Positions 1 to 9,261 are shown, numbered from the stretch's first letter. The stretch: 64,000 nucleotides of DNA from Mycobacterium sp. WUMAC-067 (GCF_020217485.1 NZ_JAEKMI010000006.1:124001-188000), one strand, 5' to 3'. Program-made: numbers and translations. The notes: a model not told the origin generated them from the sequence alone.

Positions 1-438
1 AAGCTCGACGTGCACGCCTACATCGAGGAAAAGATCTTCTACCCGCAACTGCTCAAACGGGGCGGTGACGACGCCGAAGGCGAGACGCTCGACGCCATCG
101 GCGACCACAACGACATTCGCGACGGCGTGCGCGATGCCGATTCGGCCGAACTCGGCAGCGAGCAATGGTGGGCGGCCGTCGGGCGCACCCGGGAGGCCAA
201 CGACGATCACATGGGCGAAGAGGAGCGCGAAGGGCTGTCGGACTTCCGCCGCAACGCCCCGATCGGCCTTCGCGAAGCGCTGGGGCGCCAGTACAGCGAG
301 TTCATGGCCGAGCATCCCACCACCGCGGGGTTGCCGATCACGGACCGTGACCCGCGCCGCTATGTCGAGCAGGTGGAGGCCCCGCCGTCCAAGCCCTCGG
401 ACTTCTCGTTGCGCATCGGCAGCCTGAAGGGCCAGTGA
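1..438 (+). CDS. Hemerythrin domain-containing protein (5' truncated by window edge)
   Basis: The reading frame is open from the first base, so the true start lies upstream and only the last 145 residues are visible. They carry the spaced metal-ligand pattern of the hemerythrin HHE fold: HAYIEE near the visible start (HxxxE), HND about 30 residues later and HMGEEE near residue 75. Such proteins bind a non-haem di-iron centre and are linked to oxygen, NO or redox sensing; the exact role here is unknown. The C-terminus (PSKPSDFSLRIGSLKGQ) is a basic tail without a recognised domain. It ends 236 bases before the next gene. Confidence 0.85.
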   Translation, partial: KLDVHAYIEEKIFYPQLLKRGGDDAEGETLDAIGDHNDIRDGVRDADSAELGSEQWWAAVGRTREANDDHMGEEEREGLSDFRRNAPIGLREALGRQYSEFMAEHPTTAGLPITDRDPRRYVEQVEAPPSKPSDFSLRIGSLKGQ

Positions 439-504
439 CCTGCGCGCGTGACCGGGCGAGCGTGACGGGGATAACCTCCGTCGGATCCCGCGGCGCCGCG
501 ACGC

Positions 505-524
505 CGCCGGCATCAATGCCGGCG
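505..524. terminator. Hairpin after the hemerythrin gene
   Basis: CGCCGGCAT and ATGCCGGCG form a perfect 9-bp stem separated by two bases, about 65 bases after the hemerythrin stop codon. There is no T-run, so it is only a possible intrinsic terminator. The rest of 439-674 holds no convincing gene. Confidence 0.35.
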
Positions 525-674
525 ACCCGGTTCTAGCTGGCGTTTGTCGCACGCGAGCAAACCCGCGCACGGGCACGTGGGTTCGCCGCGGTCGCCGTCG
601 GTCGTCCCACGTCAGGCCCGTGAAGCCCACCCCGCCGGTTGTCCCTGAGAAAGTTGTGGGTAAGTCTTGATTCG

Positions 675-2066
675 ATGGTTATTCGACGCCGCCGGAGGAA
701 ATGGGCACGTAAAGAAATCAGGGTTGCCGACCCCGCGATGCGCCGAACCATCATGGGCACCGCGATCGGGAACTTCATGGAGTGGTACGACTTCGGGGTC
801 TACGGGTACATCGCGACCACGATCGCCCAGGTGTTCTATCCCGGCAAGAACGTCAGCGGAGTCCACCTCATCGCGACCTTCGGAACGCTTGCGGCGGCGT
901 TCGTCGTGCGTCCGCTCGGCGGGTTCATCTTCGGCCCGCTGGGCGACCGGATCGGGCGCCACCGGGTCCTGGTGGTCACCATCCTGATGATGACGGTGAG
1001 CACGACCGTGACCGGCCTGCTGCCCACCTACAGCACCATCGGCATCTGGGCGCCGATCCTGCTCGTCCTCGCGCGAATATTCCAGGGCCTGTCGACCGGC
1101 GGCGAATACGTCGGCGCCATGACCTATCTCGTCGAGCAGGCGCCCGACCACAAACGCGGCATGATGGTCGGGTTCTTGCCGATGGGCAATCTGGTGGGGT
1201 TCGTCCTGGCCGGCCTGCTTGTGACCGGGCTGCAGACCTGGCTGCCCGAGGACGCCATGCTGACCTACGGCTGGCGGATTCCGCTGCTGTTGGGCTTGCC
1301 TTTCGGCCTGGTCGCGCTGTTCCTGCGGCTGCGGCTCGAGGAGTCGTCGGCCTACCAGAGCGCCCACGACGACGCGCACTCGGGCGGCCAAGGCGGGCAA
1401 CAGATTCGCCGCACCATCGTCGAGCAGTGGCGGCCGATGCTGATCTGCGCGGCGCTGGTGCTGACCTCCCAGGTCGCCGACTTCATGCTCACCGGATATC
1501 TGCCGACGTACCTGCGGCTCTTCGTTCGCGTCGGCCACACCGCCGGCCTGGTCATGATCGTGACCACGTTGGCGATCCTGATGGCCACCGTGGTGCTCGT
1601 CGCCGCCTTGTCCGATCGCATCGGCGTCAAACCCATCATGTGGACGGGTTGCGGCCTGTTGATCGTCGCCTCCATCCCGGCGTTCCTGCTCATCCGCTTC
1701 GGCGGCATTTATCCGGTGATCTTCATCGGCGTGCTGCTGATCGGCTTGATGGAACTGTGCTTCGACAGCACCGGACCGGCCATGCTGCCGGCGCTGTTTC
1801 CCACCAACGTGCGCTACGGGGCGCTGGCCATCTCCTACAACATCTCGATTTCCCTGGTCGGCGGCATCACGCCGCTGATCGCCCAGGCTCTGGTATCGGG
1901 CACCGGCAACGTGATGGTGCCGGCCTACATGCTGATCTTCGGAGGCGTGGTGGGCGCGGTCACCCTGCTGTTCACCCCCGAGGTCGCCGGCAAGCCGTTG
2001 CCGGGCTCGGGGCCCGCGGTCGAAACCGAGCGGGAGGCTCGCGCGCTCGCCGACGACGTCCGCTAG
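675..2066 (+). CDS. MFS transporter, metabolite:H+ symporter (MHS) type
   Basis: A protein of about 463 residues with twelve evident hydrophobic segments. It opens with IGNFMEWYDFGVYGY, typical of the MHS branch (ProP, KgtP, ShiA type), and carries the MFS loop 2-3 signature GDRIGRHR near residue 85. The family imports small osmolytes or organic acids with protons; the substrate cannot be read from sequence. The ATG at 675 was chosen; an in-frame TTG at 639 and an ATG at 738 are alternatives and none has a strong ribosome-binding site. It stands 110 bases before the acyltransferase gene, probably a separate unit. Confidence 0.88.
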   Translation: MVIRRRRRKWARKEIRVADPAMRRTIMGTAIGNFMEWYDFGVYGYIATTIAQVFYPGKNVSGVHLIATFGTLAAAFVVRPLGGFIFGPLGDRIGRHRVLVVTILMMTVSTTVTGLLPTYSTIGIWAPILLVLARIFQGLSTGGEYVGAMTYLVEQAPDHKRGMMVGFLPMGNLVGFVLAGLLVTGLQTWLPEDAMLTYGWRIPLLLGLPFGLVALFLRLRLEESSAYQSAHDDAHSGGQGGQQIRRTIVEQWRPMLICAALVLTSQVADFMLTGYLPTYLRLFVRVGHTAGLVMIVTTLAILMATVVLVAALSDRIGVKPIMWTGCGLLIVASIPAFLLIRFGGIYPVIFIGVLLIGLMELCFDSTGPAMLPALFPTNVRYGALAISYNISISLVGGITPLIAQALVSGTGNVMVPAYMLIFGGVVGAVTLLFTPEVAGKPLPGSGPAVETEREARALADDVR

Positions 2067-2176
2067 CGACCGTCCCGGCGCGGTCGGCCCGTTTGGGGCG
2101 GTGCCCGCCGTGGTTACTAGGAGGTAGGCCGTCCATCCGGTGGGCGGCGCGACCGCAACAGTTGGGGGCGACACCC

Positions 2177-3532
2177 ATGGAACCGATATCACCGACGGAT
2201 GCGCTGTTCCTCATCGGCGAGTCACGCGAGCATCCGATGCACGTGGGTGCGTTACAGCTGTTCGAGCCCCCCGAGGATGCCGGGCCCCATTTCGTGCGCG
2301 AGTGCTATCAGGCGATGCTCGAGTGCACGGACGTGCAACCGGCCTTCAGCAAGCATCCGGCGTTCTTCGGCGGCGTCACCAACGTCGCCTGGTCCATCGA
2401 CAAGGACGTCGAACTCGACTACCACCTGCGCCGTTCCGCGCTGCCCGAACCGGGACGGGTCCGCGACCTCTTGGAGCTGGTTTCCCGGCTGCACGGCAGC
2501 CTGCTCGACCGGCACCGCCCGATGTGGGAGGCACACCTGGTCGAGGGCCTGCAGGACGGGCGCTACGCCGTGTACACGAAGTACCACCACTCCCTCATGG
2601 ACGGCGTGTCGGCGCTCCGCTTGATACAGCGGGCCTTCACCTCCGATCCGGACGACGACGAGGTGCGTGTCCCGTGGAGCATGGCCCCGCGCAAGCGCGG
2701 CGGACGCAAGCGCTCCTCCCTGTTCGAGCGGGTGGGCCGCACCGCGGGGTCGGCGCTGGCGTTGGCGCCGTCCACGCTGAAGCTCGCGCGGGCCGCGCTG
2801 CTCGAACAGCAACTCACCCTTCCGTTCCAGGCGCCGCGGTCGATGTTCAATGTCCGGATCGGCGGCGCGCGGCGGGTGGCCGCCCAGTCCTGGCCGTTGG
2901 AGCGCATCAACGCGGTCAAGGCGGCCGCGGGTGTCACGGTCAACGACGTGATACTGGCCATGTCCGCCGGGGCCCTGCGCGCCTATCTGTTGGATCAGAA
3001 CGCGCTGCCGGACGCCCCGCTGACCGCGATGGTGCCGGTCAATCTGCGCCAGGACGACGACGACCGCGGCGGCAACATGGTCGGCACCTTCCTGTGCAAC
3101 CTCGGCACGGACCTCGACGACGCGGCGAAACGGCTCGAGATCATCAGCGCATCCATCCGCGACACCAAGGAGGTGTTCTGGCAGCTGCCGCCGGTTCAGC
3201 AGTTGGCCCTGTCGGCCTTCAACATCGGGGGGTTGTTCTTCGGGCTGATCCCCGGCTACCTGTCCGCGGGCTCACCGCCGTTCAACATCGTGATCTCGAA
3301 CGTGTCGACCGGTCGCTCGGAGCAGCTGTACTGGCGCGGGGCCCGTTTGGACGGAAACTATCCGCTGTCCATCCCCCTCGACGGCCAGGCGGTCAACATC
3401 ACCGTGACCAACAACGCCGACAACCTCGACTTCGGCCTGGTCGGCTGCCGGCGCAGCATCCCGCACCTGCAGCGGATGCTGGGTCATCTCGAGGAGTCGT
3501 TGAAGGACTTGGAGATCGCCACTGGCGCCTGA
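2177..3532 (+). CDS. Wax ester synthase/diacylglycerol O-acyltransferase (WS/DGAT)
   Basis: A 451-residue protein with the full WS/DGAT layout. The catalytic HHxxxDG appears as HHSLMDG at about residues 136-142, the N-terminal motif is SPTDALFLIGESREHPMHVG, and NMVGTFLCNLGT and PFNIVISNVSTG-type blocks occur in the C-terminal half. The enzyme esterifies diacylglycerol or fatty alcohols with acyl-CoA, the basis of lipid droplets in mycobacteria. The ATG is preceded by GGGGGCG about 7 bases upstream; the same frame stays open far upstream, but that part overlaps the transporter and is not coding. It ends at a clear terminator hairpin. Confidence 0.93.
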   Translation: MEPISPTDALFLIGESREHPMHVGALQLFEPPEDAGPHFVRECYQAMLECTDVQPAFSKHPAFFGGVTNVAWSIDKDVELDYHLRRSALPEPGRVRDLLELVSRLHGSLLDRHRPMWEAHLVEGLQDGRYAVYTKYHHSLMDGVSALRLIQRAFTSDPDDDEVRVPWSMAPRKRGGRKRSSLFERVGRTAGSALALAPSTLKLARAALLEQQLTLPFQAPRSMFNVRIGGARRVAAQSWPLERINAVKAAAGVTVNDVILAMSAGALRAYLLDQNALPDAPLTAMVPVNLRQDDDDRGGNMVGTFLCNLGTDLDDAAKRLEIISASIRDTKEVFWQLPPVQQLALSAFNIGGLFFGLIPGYLSAGSPPFNIVISNVSTGRSEQLYWRGARLDGNYPLSIPLDGQAVNITVTNNADNLDFGLVGCRRSIPHLQRMLGHLEESLKDLEIATGA

Positions 3533-3534
3533 AA

Positions 3535-3555
3535 GCTGTGCGCCACAGCGCTTTT
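3535..3555 (+). terminator. Intrinsic terminator between convergent genes
   Basis: GCTGTG-CGC-CACAGC forms a perfect 6-bp stem with a 3-base loop directly after the WS/DGAT stop codon and is followed by GCTTTT. It sits in the 34-base gap before the convergent TetR gene. Confidence 0.6.
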
Positions 3556-3566
3556 CGAGCCGGCGG

Positions 3567-4169
3567 TCAGGGCAGCTTGATCACCGACACGTACATCTCG
3601 ACGATCGGCCGGAAGAGGTCGACGTCATCGAGTTGGCTGCCCAACACGATCGAGTCGCTGGTGGCGACGAGGACCTGGGCGAAGGTCGACGCGGGGATCA
3701 GCAACGTCCCACCGAGCCGGTCGATGCCCGCCACGATGAACTTTGCCAGCGCGTCGACGGCCTCTGATCTCTTGGCGGCCACGCGTTCCCGCGCCTCGGG
3801 GTTGCGCAGCAGGTACAGCATGAACTCGTGACCCAGCGCGGCGTGCTCCGCCCCGCGGTCGCGGCTGAGCTGGCTCCAGCGCTTGGCGATCTCGTCGAGC
3901 TCCCGCGCACCGACCTGCGTCGCCGGAGCCATCACTTCGGTGAAGTTGACGAAGTACCGGCGCCAGTAGCGATCGCTGACCGCCAGAAACAGATCTTCCT
4001 TCGTCGAAAAGTGTTTGTAGATAGCGCCTTTCGTGTAGCCGGCGGCGTGGGCGATGTCGTCGAGCGTCGCCGCGACGAACCCCTTTTCGCCGAAGACCTC
4101 CTCGGCGGCATCGACCAGGAGCGAGCGCGTGTGCTCGAGGCGGCGCTCCCGCGTCCAACGCTCAACCAT
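3567..4169 (-). CDS. TetR/AcrR family transcriptional regulator
   Basis: A 200-residue regulator. Its N-terminal helix-turn-helix is clear at about residues 12-58 (AAEEVFGEKGFVAATLDDIA, then GYTKGAIYKHFSTKEDLF), followed by a variable helical ligand-binding domain. It starts with ATG and diverges from the spirocyclase/CbbQ/VWA/CYP142 cluster. The 104-base intergenic region contains a perfect palindrome (4216-4229) that is the natural candidate for its operator. By context it probably represses that cluster and itself; the ligand is unknown. Confidence 0.93.
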   Translation of the reverse strand: MVERWTRERRLEHTRSLLVDAAEEVFGEKGFVAATLDDIAHAAGYTKGAIYKHFSTKEDLFLAVSDRYWRRYFVNFTEVMAPATQVGARELDEIAKRWSQLSRDRGAEHAALGHEFMLYLLRNPEARERVAAKRSEAVDALAKFIVAGIDRLGGTLLIPASTFAQVLVATSDSIVLGSQLDDVDLFRPIVEMYVSVIKLP

Positions 4170-4215
4170 GCGCCAGATTCTGCCAGAGCTTGCGAGAACC
4201 TATTCCGTTTCTCAG

Positions 4216-4229
4216 ATACTCATGAGTAT
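4216..4229. promoter_or_regulatory. Perfect palindrome in the TetR/AveC divergent promoter
   Basis: ATACTCATGAGTAT reads the same on both strands. It overlaps a TATATT-like -10 box and lies 45 bases before the spirocyclase start and 47 bases before the TetR start. It is a candidate operator for the adjacent TetR protein. Confidence 0.55.
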
Positions 4230-4273
4230 ATTGCTCGGAGCACGGAGTGCCAACCCGGGAGGAGACCAGCGTC

Positions 4274-5446
4274 ATGAGCGATCTCGCTAGCAGCAACAAG
4301 GCCGCGTCTGTCACCGAGTCACCGCCCGGCGCGGCCGAACTGGGCGCGCAAGGACAGTCCCCGGTGAGACCGATCAAGATTTGGGCCACCGCCGGCGGCG
4401 CGCTGCTGGTGCTCCAGCTCTACGTGTGGATCCGATGGATCACCGGCCCCTATTTCGAGCGGGTGCCCTCGGGTCCGAGCGAGCCACCGATGTACATGAA
4501 GGTGCCGCTCATGGCGAACGCGGTGGCGCTGTGGATCGCGCTGCCGGTCGTCGTGTGGTGGTTCTTCATCAGGCCGTGGCGGCGCGAGCGGCGCATCACG
4601 CTGGACGGCATGCTCGTGCTGTCGATGGGCCTGATGTTCTTCCAGGATCCGTTGCTGAACTACCTCAACACGTGGTGCACCTACAACACCTGGCTGTTCA
4701 ACCGCGGCTCCTGGTCGTCGAACATTCCGGGCTGGGTCTCCCCGGAGGAGCCGGGCCGTCAGGTGTCCGAACCGCTGTTGACCAACGCACCGGGTTACGC
4801 GTACGGCGTCCTGCTGATCACGATCGTCGGGTGCTGGATCATGCGCAAAATCAAGACGCGCTGGCCGAACATCAGCAATCTTCGGCTGGTCCTGGTCACC
4901 TACGCGCTCGCCTTCGTCTTCGATTTCGTCATGGAGGGTTTGGTCCTGCTACCGATCGGCTTCTACACGTACCCCGGTGCCATCAGGTCCGTGTCGATCA
5001 ATGCCGACACCTACTACCAGTGGCCGGTCTACGAAGGCCTGATGTGGGGTGGTGTGCAGGCCGCGCTGTGCTGTCTGCGCTTCTTCACCGACGATCGTGG
5101 CCGCACCGTCGTCGAGCGCGGATTGGACCACGTTCGAGGCGGATTCGCCGGGCAGCAGTTCACGCGCTTCCTGGCGATCTTCGCCGGCGTCAGCTCGTGC
5201 TTCTTTTTCTTCTACAACGTGCCCGCGCAGTGGATCGGCATGCACTCCGACCCGTGGCCCCAAGACCACCAGAAGCGTTCGTATTTCAACGGCGGCATCT
5301 GCGGTGACGGGACGGACACGCCATGCCCGAATCCCGCTCTGCCCGTACCCACCAAACGCTCCGGATACGTCGACGTGCACGGCCATCTCGTCCTCCCGCC
5401 GGGCGGCCAGCTGCCGGAAGTCGTCCCCTTCGAACGGGGACACTAG
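4274..5446 (+). CDS. Spirocyclase AveC family membrane protein
   Basis: A 390-residue polytopic membrane protein with a hydrophilic N-terminus of about 35 residues and roughly seven hydrophobic segments. It resembles the AveC family, named after the avermectin dehydratase/spirocyclase. Recurrent features include LMFFQDPLLNYLNTWCTYN, FVFDFVMEGL and YYQWPVYEG. The mycobacterial members have no assigned substrate. GGGAGGAGA 10 bases before the ATG decides the start over an upstream GTG at 4247. Its stop abuts the next gene with no gap, indicating an operon and translational coupling with the AAA ATPase. Confidence 0.85.
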   Translation: MSDLASSNKAASVTESPPGAAELGAQGQSPVRPIKIWATAGGALLVLQLYVWIRWITGPYFERVPSGPSEPPMYMKVPLMANAVALWIALPVVVWWFFIRPWRRERRITLDGMLVLSMGLMFFQDPLLNYLNTWCTYNTWLFNRGSWSSNIPGWVSPEEPGRQVSEPLLTNAPGYAYGVLLITIVGCWIMRKIKTRWPNISNLRLVLVTYALAFVFDFVMEGLVLLPIGFYTYPGAIRSVSINADTYYQWPVYEGLMWGGVQAALCCLRFFTDDRGRTVVERGLDHVRGGFAGQQFTRFLAIFAGVSSCFFFFYNVPAQWIGMHSDPWPQDHQKRSYFNGGICGDGTDTPCPNPALPVPTKRSGYVDVHGHLVLPPGGQLPEVVPFERGH

Positions 5447-6265
5447 GTGCTGACGAACTCCCAGCCCACCGTTCGCCCGACGTCGCAGCCACCGTTCTAT
5501 CGGCCGGCCGGCGATGAGGTGGAGGTGTTCCGCGCGGCGGCCCGCCGCGGCCTGCCGGTGCTGCTGAAGGGTCCGACGGGATGCGGCAAGACGCGGTTCG
5601 TGGAGGCGATGGCCCACGCGCTCGGACGCGATTTGATCACCGTCGCCGCGCACGAAGACATGACGTCGGCCGACTTGGTCGGGCGTTTCCTTCTCAAAGG
5701 GGGAGAAACGGTTTGGGTGGATGGGCCGTTGACCCGGGCCGTTCGCGAGGGCGCGATCTGCTATCTCGACGAGATCGTCGAGGCCCGCCAGGACACCACG
5801 GTGGTCATCCATCCGCTCGCCGATCACCGCCGCGAGCTTCTGGTCGACCGCCTGGGTACGACGGTTCCCGCAGCGCCGGGATTTCAACTGGTCATTTCCT
5901 ACAACCCCGGCTACCAGAGCGTGCTGAAGAACATCAAAGAGTCGACCCGGCAGCGCTTCGTGGCCATCGAACTCGGCTTCCCGCCCGTCGAGACCGAGAC
6001 GGAAGTCGTTGCCCACGAAGCGGGAATCGACGTCGCGACGGCGCGCGCTCTGGTCACAGTCGGTAACGCGATCCGAAACCTCGATGGCTCACCGCTTCGC
6101 GAGGTGTCGTCCACCCGCATGCTGATCCTCGCCGGCAGCCTGGTCGCCGAAGGGCTCGGCCTGCGCAGCGCCGTCCAGGCGGCGATCGTCCGGATCCTGT
6201 CCGATGACCGCGACGTCGTCGCTGCGCTCGGTGAGCTCGTCGACTCCCTCCTGCCCCCAAGGTGA
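5447..6265 (+). CDS. CbbQ/NirQ/NorQ/GvpN-type MoxR AAA+ ATPase
   Basis: A 272-residue AAA+ ATPase with Walker A GPTGCGKT (42-49), Walker B CYLDEI (about 105-110) and a sensor-1-like SYNPGYQS. The C-terminal part corresponds to CbbQ_C. CbbQ and NorQ proteins work with a VWA protein to remodel and activate metalloenzymes such as Rubisco or nitric oxide reductase; neither target is encoded here. The start is GTG, directly after the preceding TAG. The VWA partner follows with overlapping start and stop codons, so the two are almost certainly made as a complex. Confidence 0.93.
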   Translation: MLTNSQPTVRPTSQPPFYRPAGDEVEVFRAAARRGLPVLLKGPTGCGKTRFVEAMAHALGRDLITVAAHEDMTSADLVGRFLLKGGETVWVDGPLTRAVREGAICYLDEIVEARQDTTVVIHPLADHRRELLVDRLGTTVPAAPGFQLVISYNPGYQSVLKNIKESTRQRFVAIELGFPPVETETEVVAHEAGIDVATARALVTVGNAIRNLDGSPLREVSSTRMLILAGSLVAEGLGLRSAVQAAIVRILSDDRDVVAALGELVDSLLPPR

Positions 6266-7944
6266 TGGTTGCGGATACCATTGGCCCGCAACGGTATAGG
6301 CTCCTCGCCACCCACATAGCCGGCCGGTCCGTCGAGGTCGCCGAGGCAGAGGCCGGCCAGGACGCCTACACGAATGGCGACGTCATCTTCGTCCCGGCAG
6401 CCGGGTCCGCCGACGAGCAGCGCCGTCAGGTGCTGGTCCAGAGCGCGCTGCTCGGCGCCGGCAGCCTGGATCGGCGGCTGGTGAAGCGCCTGCGCGCGCG
6501 CCCGGCCCTCGCGCGCCGCTACCTCACCCTGGAGGCCCACCGGGCGCTCGCGGAACTCGCCCCCACCGTTGCGCTGGCGGCGGCCCTTTGCCCCGACGGT
6601 GAGCCCCGCACCGCAACCGCGGATCATTCCCTCGAAATGGCCAGGGGCACAAGTCCAATCGCGGCCCCCCCGGCGTGGTTCGGCGTCATCCGGCCGACGC
6701 AACTCCTGGCGTCTTCCGACAGGCGGGCCGCCCCGGCCACGGACGCGGATCTGCGGACGGCGATCGAGCTCGTCGCCGCGCCGGAGCCCGATGACGAGGA
6801 CGAGGCCGCCTCCGAGGAAAGCAAGATTCTCAAGCTGTTCGAGAACCCACTGTTCAGTTCACGGGCGCTGATGGATTTTTTCCGAAAACTGTTGGGCGAG
6901 ACGCCGTCACGCGGTGACGACTCTTCGGGCGGGGAGTTTCAGGCCCGCTCGATCCGGCCGGCACGAACGGTTGGCGCATCGGCCCGTCCACTTGCGACTC
7001 GCATCAATTTCGTCGACGGCAGGCCAGGCGCGGCATTGGGAATCGGCGGTGCGCTGCACCCGGAGTGGGACGTCTTCACCAATCGCTATCGGGCGGACTG
7101 GTGCCGCGTGATCGATTTTCCGCTCACCGGGCCCGCCCGTATCTCGGCCGCGCAGGTGTCGCGCGACGACGAGCTGCGGCGGCGATTGGCGCGCGTCGGC
7201 CTCGGTCCCAGACTCTTGCGGGCGCGCCCCGACGGTGACGAAATCGACATCGAGGCACTCGTCGATCTCCTCATCGACCTGCGCTCCGGCTATTCACCCA
7301 CCGAGGCCGTCTACACCCAGCGGCGCAATGTCGTTCGGAATCTCGGTGTCCTCATTCTGCTCGACGCTTCCGGATCGGCGACCGACGCCGACCACCAGGG
7401 CAACAGCGTCCATGACCACCAGCGGCGCGCGGCGGCGACAGTGGCGATGACCCTGGAGGAACTCGGTGACCGCGTGGCCATCTATGCGTTTCGGTCCCAC
7501 GGACGGCATGCCGTGCACCTGCCGGCGATCAAAACGTTCGACCAGCGCTTCGGCGCCCCGCAGCGGGCGCGCCTCAATCAGCTTGAGCCGTCGGGCTATA
7601 CGCGCCTGGGCGCGGCGATCCGCGGCGCGGGCGACATCCTCAACACGGAGGCCGGCACGCCGAACCGGCTGCTTCTCGTCCTGTCCGACGGGTGCCCCTA
7701 TGACGACGGCTACGACGGCCGTTACGCGGAAGCCGACGCCAACAAGGCGCTCGAGGAACTCCGTGGCGATGGCGTGGCATGTCTATGCCTTTCGCTCGGA
7801 AGTACCACCGCCGCCGACGAGCTCGAGCGCGTCTTCGGCTCCGCCCGCTACGCCAGCGCCGCGACCCTGGCCGAGGTCAGCCCGCGGATGGACGAGCTGT
7901 TCCTGACTGCGCTACGCGAGCGCGCCGCGCCGGGACCGGCGTGA
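6262..7944 (+). CDS. VWA domain protein, NorD/CbbO type
   Basis: A 560-residue partner of the upstream ATPase. The C-terminal VWA domain (from about residue 360) has a complete MIDAS metal site: DASGS at about 368-372, the threonine in SGYTRLG, and LSDGCPYDD. The N-terminal 350 residues match the helical region of NorD/CbbO poorly and may bind the client. GTG at 6262 overlaps the CbbQ stop by four bases; the ATG at 6265 is equally possible. No Rubisco, NOR or gas vesicle genes are nearby, so the client may be the spirocyclase-like protein or the following P450. Confidence 0.9.
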   Translation: MMVADTIGPQRYRLLATHIAGRSVEVAEAEAGQDAYTNGDVIFVPAAGSADEQRRQVLVQSALLGAGSLDRRLVKRLRARPALARRYLTLEAHRALAELAPTVALAAALCPDGEPRTATADHSLEMARGTSPIAAPPAWFGVIRPTQLLASSDRRAAPATDADLRTAIELVAAPEPDDEDEAASEESKILKLFENPLFSSRALMDFFRKLLGETPSRGDDSSGGEFQARSIRPARTVGASARPLATRINFVDGRPGAALGIGGALHPEWDVFTNRYRADWCRVIDFPLTGPARISAAQVSRDDELRRRLARVGLGPRLLRARPDGDEIDIEALVDLLIDLRSGYSPTEAVYTQRRNVVRNLGVLILLDASGSATDADHQGNSVHDHQRRAAATVAMTLEELGDRVAIYAFRSHGRHAVHLPAIKTFDQRFGAPQRARLNQLEPSGYTRLGAAIRGAGDILNTEAGTPNRLLLVLSDGCPYDDGYDGRYAEADANKALEELRGDGVACLCLSLGSTTAADELERVFGSARYASAATLAEVSPRMDELFLTALRERAAPGPA

Positions 7945-7972
7945 GGGCGGGATGTCTACCACCGCGCCTACT

Positions 7973-7992
7973 GTAAGGTCCACGGTAAGATC
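7973..7992 (+). promoter_or_regulatory. Direct repeat and possible promoter before the P450
   Basis: GTAAGGTC and GTAAGATC are spaced 12 bases apart in the 78-base gap before the P450. The second copy contains TAAGAT, a plausible -10 box, so the P450 may have its own regulated promoter as well as read-through. Confidence 0.35.
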
Positions 7993-8022
7993 GCGCATGC
8001 CCGCTTCGGGGAAGGGTGAGCC

Positions 8023-9240
8023 ATGCCAAGCACTGTTGATACGCGCAACCAGCTACGGCCCGACGTCGATCTGACCGACGGCGCCTTCTACGCCGGCGAC
8101 TCGCGGCCGGTCTATCGGTGGATGCGCGAGAACGAGCCGGTCTTTCGGGACCGCAACGGGCTGGCCGCCGCCGCGACGTATCAGGCGGTGATCGACGCCG
8201 AGCGGGCGCCGGAGCTGTTTTCCAACGCGGGCGGCATCCGGCCGGACCAGGACGCGCCGCCGATGATGATCGCGATGGATGATCCCGCTCACCTGTTGCG
8301 GCGCAAGCTCGTCAACGCGGGATTCACCCGGAAACGCGTCAAGGACCGGGAGGCCTCGATTGGCGCGCTGTGCGATGCCCTGATCGACAACGTCTGCGAA
8401 CGCGGTGAATGCGACTTCGTCTGGGATCTTGCGGCCCCACTGCCCATGGCCGTCATCGGCGACATGCTCGGGGTGCTCCCCGAAGAGCGGCAGATGTTTT
8501 TGCGCTGGTCCGACGACATGGTCACCCTGCTCAGCAGCACGACCGCCCAAGAGGACTTCCAGGTCTCCATCGACGCCTTCGCCGCCTACACCGAATACAT
8601 GACGAGCATGATCGCGGCGCGCAAGGCCGAACCGACCGACGACCTGGTCAGCGTGCTGGTGCACGCGGAGGTCGATGGCGAGAAGCTCGCCGACCACGAG
8701 ATCGTGACCGAGGTGTTGTTGCTGCTCATCGGCGGCGACGAGACCACCCGGCACACGCTGTCGGGCGGCACCGCGCAGATCCTGCGCCACCCGCAGCAGC
8801 ACCGGCAGCTGGTCGACGACGTGGCTCTGCTGCCCAACGCGATCGAAGAAATGCTGAGGTGGACCGCGCCGGTCAAGAACATGGCCCGCACGTTGACCGC
8901 CGACCTCGAGTTTCACGGCACGCAGCTCGCGCGGGGCGAGAAGATCATCCTGCTCTTCGAATCCGCGAACTTCGACGAAGCGGTGTTCGGGGATCCCGAG
9001 CGCTTCCGGATTGACCGCTACCCCAACAACCATCTGGCATTCGGCTTCGGGACCCATTTCTGCCTGGGAAATCAGCTGGCACGGCTGGAGCTGTCGATGA
9101 TGCTCGAGCGACTACTCAAGCGCCTGCCCGACATGGAGCTGGCGTCGGAGGACCCGCTGCCACTGCGGCCGGCCAACTTCGTCAGCGGCCTGGAGAGCAT
9201 GCCGGTCAGGTTCACGCCCTCGGCGCCGTCGGGCGGGTGA
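8023..9240 (+). CDS. cyp142: Cytochrome P450, CYP142-like
   Basis: A 405-residue soluble P450 with I-helix GGDETTRHT (about 237-245), ExxR in EEMLRWTAP, and the haem loop FGFGTHFCLGNQLAR with the thiolate cysteine near 347. The blocks FSNAGGIRPDQ, DDPAHLLRRKLVNAGFTRKR and RPANFVSGLESMPV match what I recall of M. tuberculosis CYP142, which oxidises the cholesterol side chain at C26. Here it sits outside a recognisable cholesterol regulon, behind a spirocyclase/CbbQ/VWA set, so the natural substrate may differ. GAAGGGTGAG precedes the ATG at good spacing. No dedicated ferredoxin is adjacent. Confidence 0.9.
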   Translation: MPSTVDTRNQLRPDVDLTDGAFYAGDSRPVYRWMRENEPVFRDRNGLAAAATYQAVIDAERAPELFSNAGGIRPDQDAPPMMIAMDDPAHLLRRKLVNAGFTRKRVKDREASIGALCDALIDNVCERGECDFVWDLAAPLPMAVIGDMLGVLPEERQMFLRWSDDMVTLLSSTTAQEDFQVSIDAFAAYTEYMTSMIAARKAEPTDDLVSVLVHAEVDGEKLADHEIVTEVLLLLIGGDETTRHTLSGGTAQILRHPQQHRQLVDDVALLPNAIEEMLRWTAPVKNMARTLTADLEFHGTQLARGEKIILLFESANFDEAVFGDPERFRIDRYPNNHLAFGFGTHFCLGNQLARLELSMMLERLLKRLPDMELASEDPLPLRPANFVSGLESMPVRFTPSAPSGG

Positions 9241-9261
9241 GATCGACATGCTGCGTGAAAG

